NCBI RefSeq assembly: GCF_001368915.1
Contig: NZ_CSTE01000002.1
Span: forward strand, 938,920-988,539
Source of the DNA: Haloferax massiliensis
GTDB lineage: Archaea > Halobacteriota > Halobacteria > Halobacteriales > Haloferacaceae
Length of the DNA stretch: 49,620 bases
Direction: 5' to 3'
The position numbers were made by a program, and so were the translations under genes. This document shows positions 24,633 to 33,220 of this stretch, in pieces. Numbering within the stretch: position 1 is the first letter of the stretch; every line of letters starts with the position of its first letter. Below the pieces are notes generated by a model. That model was not told the origin of the DNA, did not search any database, and was given only the letters and a program-made list of their open reading frames with translations.

Positions 24633-25163
24633 TCAGTTCGTCCCCGTCACTTCGACGTTGAGCTCGTCGCGGAGCTCTTCGATGCGTCGCTCCATCGCGT
24701 CGACGAGGTCGTCGTTGTCCATCGGTTCGAGCGGCGCGCCAGTCTCGGGGCACTGGAAGCCGTGTTCCATCGCCTCGGAGAACTCGAAGCGGATGCCGGC
24801 GGGTTCCGAGAGGTAGAACTCGTGGTCGCGCTCGTAGTCGAGGCGCTCTTCGAGCGCGTCGAGGAGGCGGTACATCTCCTCTTCGAGGTTCTCGGGGATG
24901 TTCTCGTAGTGGAAGGTCCAGAGGTAGGTGAGCCAGCCGGAGTCCTCGTCGCGGACGCGACGATACGACGCGAGGTCGTTCTCGTAGAGGATAAACAGCG
25001 CGCGGCGCACGTCGTTGAGTTCGAGCCGCAGTTCCTCGGCGAGTTCCTCGTCGGTGACCTCGCCGTCCGGGGGTGCCGCCGCGACCGGCATCCCGGTTGG
25101 TCCGACCAACTCGTGGAGGTACTTCTGGATAACAGGGTCGTTCAGTAACTCCTCAAAAGCCAT
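24633..25163 (-). CDS. tfe: Transcription initiation factor E (TFE alpha)
   Basis: This 176-residue protein has the winged-helix domain (MAFEELLNDPVIQKYLHEL to about 100) and a coiled stretch of TFE, which stabilises the open complex with RNA polymerase. The C-terminal zinc ribbon, usually two CxxC pairs, is degraded: positions 119, 122 and 141 are Ser, Ala and Thr, and only Cys138 is left (FQCPETGAPLEPM). ATG 25163 lies 28 bases behind a minus-strand CTTAAT box. It heads a four-gene unit with DUF2110, DUF5803 and cinA. Confidence 0.94.
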   Translation of the reverse strand: MAFEELLNDPVIQKYLHELVGPTGMPVAAAPPDGEVTDEELAEELRLELNDVRRALFILYENDLASYRRVRDEDSGWLTYLWTFHYENIPENLEEEMYRLLDALEERLDYERDHEFYLSEPAGIRFEFSEAMEHGFQCPETGAPLEPMDNDDLVDAMERRIEELRDELNVEVTGTN

Positions 25164-25188
25164 TGTGCGAAATGGCGTCAGGAACGCC

Positions 25189-25194
25189 ATTAAG
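25189..25194 (-). promoter_or_regulatory. TATA box for tfe operon
   Basis: CTTAAT on the minus strand is centred 28 bases before ATG 25163, supporting the shorter start of TFE and a leaderless mRNA. Confidence 0.5.
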
Positions 25195-25247
25195 TCTTAT
25201 TACTCCCGGGCAGCGGAGAACCGCCAGCGGGCGCGCCGACGCGCCGA

Positions 25248-25790
25248 TTACTCCTCGTCGGCCGGGACGACTTTCTTGCCCGTCGCCATCGGAACCACCC
25301 GGTTTTCGGCGTCCTTCCACTCGCGGTCGAGTTCGCGCCCGTCGAACAGGCGGTCGAGGAACACCGCGAGGCCGGCGACCTCCGAGTGCGGCTGGTTCGT
25401 GACGCCGACGTTCCAGTCGGCCCCCTCGTACACCTCGAAGGGGACCTTCTCCCCGCCGACGACGACGAGAAGCGGTTCCCCGGCGTGCGCCTCGCGGATG
25501 TCGGCTTCCACGTCCTGAACGCGCTCGCCGTACATCGTGAGGTGGACGACCTTCCCCTCCCAGTTGCGGATGACGCCGTTGAGCGCCTCGGTGAGTTCGA
25601 CCTCGAAGGGGCCGCCGAACCGGCCCGTGATGTCCTCGACCGTCTCCATCGAGTGGCCGGCGTTGTCCGGGAGGATGACCCGGTCCGCGCCGAGCGCGCG
25701 GGCCGTCAGGCCGACGTGCGTCGTCATCCGGTCGTCGCGCCCCGGTCGGTGTCCGTACCGGAGGACACAGACCTCGGGTTCGTTGTGCAT
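25248..25790 (-). CDS. trm56: tRNA (cytidine-56-2'-O)-methyltransferase Trm56
   Basis: The 180-residue protein is an archaeal SPOUT methyltransferase. It has the N-terminal VLRYGHRPGRDDRMTTHVGL signature of Trm56 and the C-terminal trefoil-knot motifs LLVVVGGEKVP, ADWNVGVTNQPHSEVAGLAVFLDRL. It methylates the ribose of C56 in the T-loop of tRNA with S-adenosylmethionine. Length and motif order are normal. It lies downstream of a divergent promoter region shared with the epimerase gene. Confidence 0.95.
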   Translation of the reverse strand: MHNEPEVCVLRYGHRPGRDDRMTTHVGLTARALGADRVILPDNAGHSMETVEDITGRFGGPFEVELTEALNGVIRNWEGKVVHLTMYGERVQDVEADIREAHAGEPLLVVVGGEKVPFEVYEGADWNVGVTNQPHSEVAGLAVFLDRLFDGRELDREWKDAENRVVPMATGKKVVPADEE

Positions 25791-25934
25791 GTCTCTCCGA
25801 AGACGGCGGGGGAAAGTGGTGCTTTCGGAACGCGGGCGTCGGTGGTCGACGGCGGGCCTCGCGGGTTCGCGTTCGACGCCCGTCGGCGACGCGGAGGGGA
25901 AACGGACTTATCACTCGGCCGAATCATCTGTGCC

Positions 25935-26882
25935 ATGTCGCTGGAACTCTCCGACAAGCGCGTCCTCGTGACCGGGGGCGCAGGTCTCGTCGGGTCTCAC
26001 CTCGCCGCGCGCCTCTCCGAGGACAACCACGTCGTCGTCGCCGACGACCTCTCGAAGGGCGTCCGCGAACGGGTCCCCGACGGCGTCGAGTTCGTACAGG
26101 CCGACATGACCGACGCCGACGACGTCGCCGAGGCCGTCACCGAGGACCTCGACATCGTCTTCCACTTCGCGGCCTACACCGACACGAACTACGGCAACCC
26201 CCGTCAGCTGTTCGAGGAGAACACCGAGATGACCTACAACGTCCTCGAACGGATGCAGGAGGTCGGCGTGTCGAACATCGCCTTCACCTCCTCGTCGACC
26301 ATCTACGGCGAGGCCCCGCGGCCGACCCCCGAGGACTACGCCCCCCTCGAACCCATCAGCATCTACGGCTCCTCCAAACTCGCCGACGAGGGCCTGCTTT
26401 CGACGTTCGCCCACTCCTACGACTTCACGGTCTACATGTACCGCTTCGCCAACATCGTCGGCCCGAACCAGCGCGGCAACGTCATCCCGGACTTCATCGA
26501 GAAGCTCCTCGAAGACCCCGAGACGCTCGAAATCCTCGGCGACGGCCGCCAGGAGAAGTCCTACCTCCACGTCGAGGACTGCATCGACGCGATGTGCCAC
26601 GTCGTCGAACACGCCGACCGCGACTACAACGTCTACAACCTCGGCACGCGGACGACAACCTCCGTGACGACCATCGCGAACATCGTCGCAGACGTGCTGG
26701 ACCTCGACCCCGAGTTCGAGTACACCGGCGGCGACCGCGGCTGGACCGGCGACGTGCCGAAGATGCGCCTCTCCATCGAGAAGCTCTCCGCGCTCGGCTG
26801 GGAACCCGACGGGTCGAGCGACGAGGCCGTCCGCCGCGCCGCCGAGGAACTCGCCGAGGAGCTTCGCGCCGAGTACGAATAA
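25935..26882 (+). CDS. NAD-dependent nucleotide-sugar epimerase/dehydratase
   Basis: The 315-residue extended SDR protein has the Rossmann start VLVTGGAGLVGS (14-20 carries GGAGLVG), Ser/Thr triad residue in FTSSSTIYGE, and catalytic Tyr144-GSS-Lys148. It should act on a nucleotide-sugar (UDP-glucose 4-epimerase or dTDP-glucose dehydratase type). The start at 25935 is preferred to the far-upstream ATG at 25386, as the intervening codons read antisense to trm56 and a CTTATC box lies 28 bases ahead. Two glycosyltransferases at 28309-30587 may use its product. Confidence 0.9.
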   Translation: MSLELSDKRVLVTGGAGLVGSHLAARLSEDNHVVVADDLSKGVRERVPDGVEFVQADMTDADDVAEAVTEDLDIVFHFAAYTDTNYGNPRQLFEENTEMTYNVLERMQEVGVSNIAFTSSSTIYGEAPRPTPEDYAPLEPISIYGSSKLADEGLLSTFAHSYDFTVYMYRFANIVGPNQRGNVIPDFIEKLLEDPETLEILGDGRQEKSYLHVEDCIDAMCHVVEHADRDYNVYNLGTRTTTSVTTIANIVADVLDLDPEFEYTGGDRGWTGDVPKMRLSIEKLSALGWEPDGSSDEAVRRAAEELAEELRAEYE

Positions 26883-27039
26883 CGGCGCTCGGTAGCCGCG
26901 GCCGACAGCCGCGACCACGGCCGCGACTCGCGGCCGACTCCGCGGGGCGACGCCCGGCAGTCCCTAACAGCCCCCGACCGCCCCCGACGGCCCGCCCCGG
27001 AGCGAGCCACCTTTCTACCGCGACTCCCTACCTCGGAGC
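26883..27039. other. Short spacer without recognised gene
   Basis: The gap is GC-rich with repeated CCGCGAC/GCGGCCG strings and a run of CCCCGAC-like repeats near 26970-26995. No promoter box or frame stands out. Confidence 0.4.
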
Positions 27040-27786
27040 GTGCAGGTCGTCGGCTACGATACCGGAACCCCCGCGCTGTTCGTGAGCGCGAGCGACGGCA
27101 TCGACTCGGTCGCGCTCGACCCCGGCACCGAACTGGACTACCGCCTCGGCGACCGCCACTGCGCTGGCACCATCCACGACGACCGCCACGTCGCCTGCGA
27201 CAACGACCGCGCGCCGTACTGTTCTGACCACCGCCACACGTGGGTCTGCGCGAAGTGTACCGGGACGTGTCTGAAAGACGAGATGGACTGCTACGAGGAC
27301 CACGCGGTCTACCTCGCGGCGTTCGCCCCCGACACGTTCAAGGTCGGCGTCACCCGCGAGTGGCGGCTCGACACCCGCCTGCGCGAGCAGGGCGCGGACC
27401 GCGCGGCCCACGTCCGGACGTTCTCGGACGGCCGCGTCGCCCGCGAGTACGAGGCCGAACTGGCGACCGAGATTCCCGACCGCATCCGCGTCCCGACCAA
27501 AATCGAGGGGTTCGGGCGGTCGGTCGACGCCGCGGCGTGGGACGACCTCCTCGCCCAGTTCGACCCCATCGAGACGTTCGCGTTCGACTACGGCCTCGAC
27601 CTCGACGGCTCGCCGGTCGCCGAGACCGTCGTCACGGGGACCGTCCGCGGCGTGAAGGGGCGCGTGCTCGTTCTCGACCACCGCGGGACGACCTACGCGG
27701 TGGACATGCGCGACCTCGTCGGCCACGAACTCGACGACGGCGGGACCGACCGCGACCTCCAGTCGAGCCTCGGCGCGTTCGGGTGA
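27040..27786 (+). CDS. DUF2797-family zinc-binding protein (GTG start)
   Basis: The 248-residue protein has a Cys/His-rich N-terminal half (HCAGT, ACDND, YCSDHRH, VCAKCTG) that probably binds zinc, then a segment VYLAAFAPDTFKVGVTREWRLDTRLREQ with a distal YEAEL that resembles a GIY-YIG-nuclease-like core, and a C-terminal beta domain. DUF2797 proteins have no established activity. GTG 27040 is the first in-frame start and fits the first strand MQVVGYDTG. Confidence 0.78.
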   Translation: MQVVGYDTGTPALFVSASDGIDSVALDPGTELDYRLGDRHCAGTIHDDRHVACDNDRAPYCSDHRHTWVCAKCTGTCLKDEMDCYEDHAVYLAAFAPDTFKVGVTREWRLDTRLREQGADRAAHVRTFSDGRVAREYEAELATEIPDRIRVPTKIEGFGRSVDAAAWDDLLAQFDPIETFAFDYGLDLDGSPVAETVVTGTVRGVKGRVLVLDHRGTTYAVDMRDLVGHELDDGGTDRDLQSSLGAFG

Positions 27787-27844
27787 GGGGTCACGGATTT
27801 CAGAGACCGTCAGCACTTTCCGGGCGGACAGCCAACGCGACACC

Positions 27845-28282
27845 ATGGCTGACGACGAACCCGCAGACGAGACGCAGACGCCCGACGAGGGCGACGACGG
27901 CGAAGAGGAGAAGTCGTTCCGCGAGCGGGTCGAAGAGATTCGACAGCGCCGCGAGGAAGAGCGCGAAGAGGGCGAGCGCCCCGACCCCGAAGAGATGATG
28001 GGCGGCGGCGGTCCCGGCGGCATGGGCGGCGGCGGCAACCCCTTCGCGCAGATGATGAGCGGCATGATGGGCGGCGGCGGCCCCGGCGGTATGGGCGGCG
28101 GCGGCGGTCCCGGCGGCATGGGTGGCGGCCCCGGAAGTATGGGCGGCGGCCCGCGCGACCCCGAGCAGGGAAGCGGGAGCGACGAACAGCTCGTCCGCGA
28201 GGTCCGACAGCTCCGCGACGAGGTCCGCGACGTGAACCGCGAACTGCGCCGCATCGCCGACGCGCTCGAAGACCGCGACTGA
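27845..28282 (+). CDS. Gly/Met-rich acidic protein with C-terminal coiled coil
   Basis: The 145-residue protein has three parts: an acidic charged helix (about 1-48, many EER/RREEE), a low-complexity Gly-Gly-Met region (about 50-105; repeats of GGGGPGGMGGG) and a coiled-coil heptad segment (about 112-143, LVREVRQLRDEVRDVNRELRRIADAL). The coiled coil should oligomerise. No known function; the composition resembles condensate- or filament-forming proteins. Upstream DUF2797 is 58 bases away, so they may share a transcript. Confidence 0.68.
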   Translation: MADDEPADETQTPDEGDDGEEEKSFRERVEEIRQRREEEREEGERPDPEEMMGGGGPGGMGGGGNPFAQMMSGMMGGGGPGGMGGGGGPGGMGGGPGSMGGGPRDPEQGSGSDEQLVREVRQLRDEVRDVNRELRRIADALEDRD

Positions 28283-28310
28283 CGCGGTTTCGCAGTCGGT
28301 CTCGCTTTTT
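28271..28310 (+). terminator. Hairpin plus T5 terminator after the Gly/Met-rich gene
   Basis: A stem at 28271-28281 pairs with 28293-28301 (two-base bulge), and TTTTT follows at 28306-28310, the form of an intrinsic terminator. It overlaps the end of the convergent glycosyltransferase gene. Confidence 0.5.
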
Positions 28311-29424
28311 ATTTCGACGCCACTCGCTCGTAGAGCGCCGCGAGCCGGTCGACAGAGCGGTCGACGCTCACCTCGTCGCGGCGGTCGAGACACCGCGCGC
28401 TGAGTTCCTCGCGCTCCGCGAGCGCCCGCCGAATCCCGCGTCGGAAGCCGTCTAAATCCCCGGACTCGTAGTGGTAGCCAGTCACGCCGTCGAGGACGGT
28501 GTTCTCCAGCGCGCCCTCGTTGACGCCGACGACGGGCGTCCCGCAGGCGTTGGCCTCCAGCGCGACGAGCCCCTGCGTCTCGACGGGGCTCGGGAAACAG
28601 AACACGTCGAGCGCGGAGTAGAGCCCCGGCAGCTCCTCGCGTTCGAGGAACCCGAGAAAGCGGGCGTCGACGCCGAGGTCCTCCGCGAGCGCGGAGAGCT
28701 GGTCGCGGGCGGGGCCGTCGCCGCCGAAGACGAGCGTCGCGTCGAGGTCGTCGAGGTCGGCCGCGGCGCGGACGAGTTCGTCGAGGCGCTTCTCGTAGCC
28801 GTGCCGCCCCGTGTAGCCGATGAGCGGCCCGTCGCCGAGGTCGTGGCGGCGGCGGAACGCGGCCCCGTCCGCGGGTTCGAACCGCTCGACGTCGATGCCG
28901 TTCGAGAGGACGACGATTTCGGATTCGACGCCGACCTCGTCGGCGAGGCGGCGCTCGGCGTCCTCGCTGGGGACGATGACCGCGTCGGCCCGGTCGAAGA
29001 ACCACCGCTCGTAGCGCTCGGCGGTGCGTTCGACGCCGCGTTCGATAGCGCCGACGGAGCTGAGGTACTCGGCGTACTCGCCGGTCGGCGTGTGGTAGCT
29101 CGCCACGAGCGGGAGGTCGCGCCGGCGGGCGAGCCGGAGCCCCGCCAGTCCGAGGCCGAACGGGGTGTGGGCGTGGACGACGTCGACGTCGTCGACGGCC
29201 CTCGGAATCCGCGGCGCGCCGATGCGGACTCCCTCGTAGAAGGGGAAGGGGAGGCTTCGGACGCCGAACTCGCCCGGCTCGGGGTCGTAGTCGTCGTCCG
29301 CCGGGAACACCACGTCCATGCGGCCGCCGCGGCGGTCCCACCGCTCCCGCCACGTCTGAATCGTGTAGGAGACGCCGTTGACGGTCGGCAAGTACGTGTC
29401 AGTGAACGCGGCGACCGACTGCAT
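28309..29424 (-). CDS. Glycosyltransferase, GT4 family
   Basis: The 371-residue protein is a GT-B glycosyltransferase of the GT4 family: N-terminal TDTYLPTVNGVSYTIQTW, HAHTPFG, SYHTPTGEYAEYL, and in the C-terminal half GYTGRHGYEKRLDELV, FPSPVETQGLVALEANACGTPVVG, which carries the EX7E-like nucleotide-sugar binding motif. It probably glycosylates a lipid or glycan at the inner face of the membrane. A second GT4 gene lies upstream on the same strand 101 bases away. Confidence 0.92.
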   Translation of the reverse strand: MQSVAAFTDTYLPTVNGVSYTIQTWRERWDRRGGRMDVVFPADDDYDPEPGEFGVRSLPFPFYEGVRIGAPRIPRAVDDVDVVHAHTPFGLGLAGLRLARRRDLPLVASYHTPTGEYAEYLSSVGAIERGVERTAERYERWFFDRADAVIVPSEDAERRLADEVGVESEIVVLSNGIDVERFEPADGAAFRRRHDLGDGPLIGYTGRHGYEKRLDELVRAAADLDDLDATLVFGGDGPARDQLSALAEDLGVDARFLGFLEREELPGLYSALDVFCFPSPVETQGLVALEANACGTPVVGVNEGALENTVLDGVTGYHYESGDLDGFRRGIRRALAEREELSARCLDRRDEVSVDRSVDRLAALYERVASK

Positions 29425-29525
29425 GGCCGTTCGTGCGACCCCGACAGGATAAACCGTTGTGACTTCTCGCAGGAGTGTTGTGTGTTACCGTGTCTGTTGC
29501 GTCCGGTGGCCGATTATCTCGCCAG

Positions 29526-30587
29526 TCAGTCGGTGAGTCGCCCGGACAGCGCGTCCTCGTACGTCTCGACGAGCCTGTCGCCGACGCGGTCGAGGCTGTG
29601 TTCGGCGGCCGTCTCGCGGGCGTTCTCGCCGAGCCGCCGCCGGAGGTCGGGGTCGCGGGCGAGCAGGTCGAGCGCCCGGCGGAACTCCGCGTCGGTCGAA
29701 CACTTCAGGCAGTCGTGGCCGTGGGTGTAGAACTCCTCGAACACCGGGATGTCGCGGAGGACGACCGCCTTCCCGCAGGCCATCGCTTCGAGGACCGCGA
29801 TGCCCTGGTTCTCGTTTTTCGTCGCGAACAGGTAGACGTCGCCCGCGCCGAACGCGCCGCGGATGTCGTCTATCCAGCCGGTGAACGTGACGTTCTCCGG
29901 GGCGTGTTCGACCCAGTACCGAACCTTCTTCGAGGCGTGCGGGCCGGTGTCGTACGGGCCGAACCACGCGAAGTCGTAGTCGGTCTCCTGCGCCAGCGTG
30001 CAGAACGTCGTCAGGCCCTTGCGCTCGAAGACGTTGCCGACGGTGAAGACGGTCATGCCGTCGAGGTCGTACTCCGCTCGGTACTCGTCGCGAAGGTCCT
30101 CGAAGCCGTCGAGCGCGTCGGTGTCGACGCCGTTCGAAATCGCGCGAATCGGCGCGTCGACCGGGTAGGATTCGAGGGTTCGCTTCGTGTACTCGGAGGG
30201 ACAGAGCACCACGTCGGCCTGCGAGTAGAACCACTTGAGGTACCTCCCGAGGGCGGGGGCGACCGCGGTCGACCCGCGGAAGCTCTCGGCGAAGTCCTCG
30301 CGGGTGACGTGCGAGTGGAGGACGAGCGGGATGTCGTTGCGGTTGGTGTGTCTGGCCACGGCGAGCGAGCCGGGGCCGATGAGGTTGCAGTGGGCCACGT
30401 CGTAGTCGCGGACGACCCCGTCGCCCCGCAGGAGGCTCGCGGCACCCGCGGCGACCGACTCGGGCCACGGGGAGGTGACGACCTCCACGTCGGTCGTGGC
30501 GAGGGCCGCCCGCTGCTGGTCGGTGGCGGTGCCGATGCCGCTACGGTCGAGCTGCGAGGCGAATTCGAGGTAGTTCAGGACGCGCAC
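29526..30587 (-). CDS. Glycosyltransferase, GT4 family (GTG start)
   Basis: This 353-residue GT-B enzyme begins RVLNYLEFASQLDRSGIG and has AHCNLIGPGSLAVARH, VLCPSEYTKRTLE, VGNVFERKGL and ENQGIAVLEAMACGKAVVL in the donor site. The start GTG at 30587 is chosen by homology of the first strand; an ATG at 31028 would read through a region that belongs to the RNase P gene. It would act in surface-glycan or lipid glycosylation together with the gene downstream. Confidence 0.9.
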   Translation of the reverse strand: MRVLNYLEFASQLDRSGIGTATDQQRAALATTDVEVVTSPWPESVAAGAASLLRGDGVVRDYDVAHCNLIGPGSLAVARHTNRNDIPLVLHSHVTREDFAESFRGSTAVAPALGRYLKWFYSQADVVLCPSEYTKRTLESYPVDAPIRAISNGVDTDALDGFEDLRDEYRAEYDLDGMTVFTVGNVFERKGLTTFCTLAQETDYDFAWFGPYDTGPHASKKVRYWVEHAPENVTFTGWIDDIRGAFGAGDVYLFATKNENQGIAVLEAMACGKAVVLRDIPVFEEFYTHGHDCLKCSTDAEFRRALDLLARDPDLRRRLGENARETAAEHSLDRVGDRLVETYEDALSGRLTD

Positions 30588-30695
30588 AGTCGCCGTTCTT
30601 CGGGGCGGGGTATCACAGTACCGGCTTCGGTCCCCGTTGTCGCTCCCGCGTCGCGGTTCGGAACGTCTTTGTCCGGGCCGCTCGCCCGAACGTGT

Positions 30696-30971
30696 ATGAA
30701 CATCGCGGAGGAGCGCATCGACCGACTCCACGACCTCGCCCGCGAGGCGGCGAGCGACCGCGACCACGACCGCGCCCGCGAGTACGTCCGCCTCGCCCGG
30801 CGGGTCGCAGAGCGGAACCGCTGCGGCCTCCCGAAGGCGTTCCGTCGGTTCACCTGCGACGACTGCGACGCCTACCTTCTCCCGGGCGTCAACGCCCGCG
30901 TTCGGACCCGCGCCGGCGGTCACGTCGTCGTCAGATGCGACTGCGGGGCGACGAAACGCTACCCGTACTGA
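30696..30971 (+). CDS. rnp4: Ribonuclease P protein component 4 (Rpr2/Rpp21)
   Basis: The 91-residue protein has the Rpp21 pattern: two N-terminal helices (ERIDRLHDLAREAA, YVRLARRVAERNRCGLP), the first zinc pair FTCDDC and the second RCDCGATKRYPY. It is a subunit of archaeal RNase P that matures tRNA 5' ends. The start ATG 30696 gives the expected length; longer upstream reading is not family-like. A YhbY-type RNA-binding gene follows, a frequent archaeal pairing. Confidence 0.92.
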   Translation: MNIAEERIDRLHDLAREAASDRDHDRAREYVRLARRVAERNRCGLPKAFRRFTCDDCDAYLLPGVNARVRTRAGGHVVVRCDCGATKRYPY

Positions 30972-31082
30972 CCGCCCTGCGGCGATTCCGGCAGTATCGG
31001 CCCGTTCCCGCGTGTGTACGACAACCAAACGGCCGCCAAAGCCTTACTATTGAAGCCCTCCGGCACATAGTGGAGGCCACGC

Positions 31083-31331
31083 ATGAACACGCAGGAGCTG
31101 CGAAAGGAGGCCCACGACCTCGACGTGACCGTCTGGGTGGGTAAGAGCGGAATCGAAGCGGTGGTCGGCGAACTCAACGACCAACTGGCCGACCGGAACC
31201 TCGTGAAAGCGAAGTTCCTCCGGGCCGCCCTCGGCGGCACGACGGTCGACGAGGCGGCCGCCGACCTCGCCGAGCGGGTGAACGCGGAACTGATAGAGAC
31301 GAGGGGGAAGACAGCGGTTTTCCATCGATGA
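31083..31331 (+). CDS. YhbY/CRM-domain RNA-binding protein
   Basis: This 82-residue protein is the single CRM domain: QELRKEAHDLDVTVWVGKSGI with the GxxG-like loop, then LVKAKFL and TRGKTAVFHR at the end. CRM proteins bind pre-ribosomal RNA. It is between rnp4 and an mscS gene and its stop overlaps the latter start (ATGA). Confidence 0.92.
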   Translation: MNTQELRKEAHDLDVTVWVGKSGIEAVVGELNDQLADRNLVKAKFLRAALGGTTVDEAAADLAERVNAELIETRGKTAVFHR

Positions 31332-32236
31332 ACGGACTCGCGCTTCCGCTCCAACTGCAGGGTGACGGCGGTGCGGTCGGTCGGTTCCTCGCCCAGCAGA
31401 ATGTTCCGTACCCGGAGACGCTCGGGACCCTTCTCGGGTTCGTCCTCGGCTTTGCCGTCGTCTACATCGTCGGCAAGGCCGTCGTCTCGTCGCTTCTCAA
31501 CCGCGTCCTCGACCGGCGGGGCGCGGAGGAGCACGCGAAAAAGCCCCTGATGAAGGTCGCGACCCTCGTCGTGGCGTTCGTCGCGCTCGGCTTCGGCTTC
31601 GGCTTCGCCGGGCTCGGCAACTTCCTGCAGTCGCTCGCGACCATCGGCGCGGCCGCGACGCTCGCAATCGGCTTCGCGATGCAGGACGTCATCGCCAACT
31701 TCGTCGCCGGTATCTTCATCTTCACCGACAAGCCGTTCCGCATCAACGACTGGATTGAATGGGACGGCAACTCCGGCGTTGTGGAGGACATCTCCTTCCG
31801 CGTGACGCGCGTTCGAACCTTCGACAACGAACTGCTCACCGTGCCGAACTCGCAGCTCACCGACGGCGTCATCAAGAACCCCGTCGCGAAGGACAAACTC
31901 CGCCTGCAGGTGCCGTTCGGCATCAGTTACGACGACGACATCCACCAGGCGACCGACATCATCCTCGACGAGGCCGAAAAGCACGACGGCATCATGGCGA
32001 CGCCCGAGCCGTCGGTCAGACTGACCGAACTCGGCGACTCCGCGGTCGTCCTGAAGTCGCGCATCTGGATTTCCGACCCCAGCCGCGCCGACTTCGTCAA
32101 GACCCGCGGCGAGTACGTCACGGCCGTCAAACAGCGGTTCGACGACGCGGGAATCGAGTTCCCCTACCCGAACCGCACGCTCAGCGGCGAACTCTCGGTC
32201 GGCGGCGTAGAGCAGTTCGCGCAGTCCAACGACTGA
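31328..32236 (+). CDS. Small-conductance mechanosensitive channel (MscS family)
   Basis: The 302-residue protein has three N-terminal membrane segments (about 30-55, 76-98 and 103-135). The pore-lining TM3 has AIGFAMQDVIANFVAGIFIF, the MscS-type Gly/Ala face. The cytoplasmic beta and alpha/beta domains follow, with VPNSQLTDGVIKN. It opens under membrane tension at hypo-osmotic shock. The start overlaps the YhbY stop by four bases, so it is translationally coupled to it. Confidence 0.93.
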   Translation: MNGLALPLQLQGDGGAVGRFLAQQNVPYPETLGTLLGFVLGFAVVYIVGKAVVSSLLNRVLDRRGAEEHAKKPLMKVATLVVAFVALGFGFGFAGLGNFLQSLATIGAAATLAIGFAMQDVIANFVAGIFIFTDKPFRINDWIEWDGNSGVVEDISFRVTRVRTFDNELLTVPNSQLTDGVIKNPVAKDKLRLQVPFGISYDDDIHQATDIILDEAEKHDGIMATPEPSVRLTELGDSAVVLKSRIWISDPSRADFVKTRGEYVTAVKQRFDDAGIEFPYPNRTLSGELSVGGVEQFAQSND

Positions 32237-32326
32237 GGCGCAGAGCCGACCGCGGGACCGGTCCCGGACGGTTCACACACCGATTTTCCATTTTGCCACC
32301 GGCCGATAGCGCCGGGAAGACGCCGC

Positions 32327-33139
32327 TTAGAGTTCGATGCGCTCGACGAGCCTGTCGTCGGACTTCGTGTTGACCGCGACGATGCGGACGTGGTCTTCGA
32401 GGCCCGAGCCGTCGAGTTTCGCCTTCAGGAGGTTGTCGACCTGATAGACGCCCGCGGCGTTGACCATCTCGATTTCGACGAGGACCGCCGACTCGTCGCC
32501 GGGCTTGAGGACGACATCCTTGATGGCGCGGCTGGAGAGCGTGTTGATGCCGCGGCCGCCCTTCTCGTAGGGGATGCGCGACCGGCCGCGCTCCATGTCG
32601 AGCGCGTCGGCGACGCGGATGACGCCGGCTTCGAGCGTGAGCGGGTCCTCCTCGCGGTGGTGACAGAGGATGGCGTGGAGGACCTCCGCTTTGATGCGAA
32701 CCGAGTCGGCGAGGTCGTAGAACTCGGGGAGGAAGCGGTCGAGCACGTCCGCCGCCAGCGGAATCGAGTAGTAGGCGTGGTTGTCGCGGTGGACGATGTG
32801 ACCGATGTCGTGCAACTGCGCCGCGAGAGCGATGATGACCGCCTCGTCGGCCTCGTCGAGCCCCTGTTCGGCCGCGCCGTTGAACTCGCAGCCGCCGGCC
32901 TTGAGCAGGTCGTACAGCCGGAGCGCGCGGTTGAGAACGATTTCGATGTGCTTCGGACCGTGGTCGTTGTAGCCCTTGCGCGTCACCGCGTTCACGTTCT
33001 GCGCTTCGAGGAGCGTCGTCACCTCCTCGTCGTCGAGGAGCGCGGGGAGCACCTCGTTGAGCTTCTCGTCGGGGAAGGCGTGGTCGGCCTCGGGGTCGTA
33101 GACGCGGCCGCCGTTCAGCGTGTCTTCGGTATCGCTCAT
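32327..33139 (-). CDS. HD-domain phosphohydrolase
   Basis: The 270-residue protein has a metal-dependent HD fold with His60 and His64 (YNDHGPKHIE), the LHDIGH motif with His110-Asp111, His114 and His117, and the later HHREEDPL and VADALDMERGRS, as in nucleotide phosphohydrolases of the HD superfamily. Its substrate is not evident. The first MWF of the longer frame is not counted; ATG 33139 gives MSDTEDT. It lies convergent with mscS. Confidence 0.88.
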   Translation of the reverse strand: MSDTEDTLNGGRVYDPEADHAFPDEKLNEVLPALLDDEEVTTLLEAQNVNAVTRKGYNDHGPKHIEIVLNRALRLYDLLKAGGCEFNGAAEQGLDEADEAVIIALAAQLHDIGHIVHRDNHAYYSIPLAADVLDRFLPEFYDLADSVRIKAEVLHAILCHHREEDPLTLEAGVIRVADALDMERGRSRIPYEKGGRGINTLSSRAIKDVVLKPGDESAVLVEIEMVNAAGVYQVDNLLKAKLDGSGLEDHVRIVAVNTKSDDRLVERIEL

Positions 33140-33220
33140 GAACCACAACGTGGTCGCACTGAGAGAAAAGGACTTGGGCTCCGAATCAGGTGCGCTACCG
33201 CGTCGCGCGGCGGGGCGGCC

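Noticed and set aside
25386..25934. Longer N-terminus of the epimerase from ATG 25386
   Set aside because: It would read antisense through trm56 and place about 180 non-family residues before the Rossmann motif; ATG 25935 has a proper promoter box.
30588..31028. N-terminal extension of the second glycosyltransferase from 31028
   Set aside because: It runs antisense to rnp4; the GT-B fold begins at the GTG at 30587.
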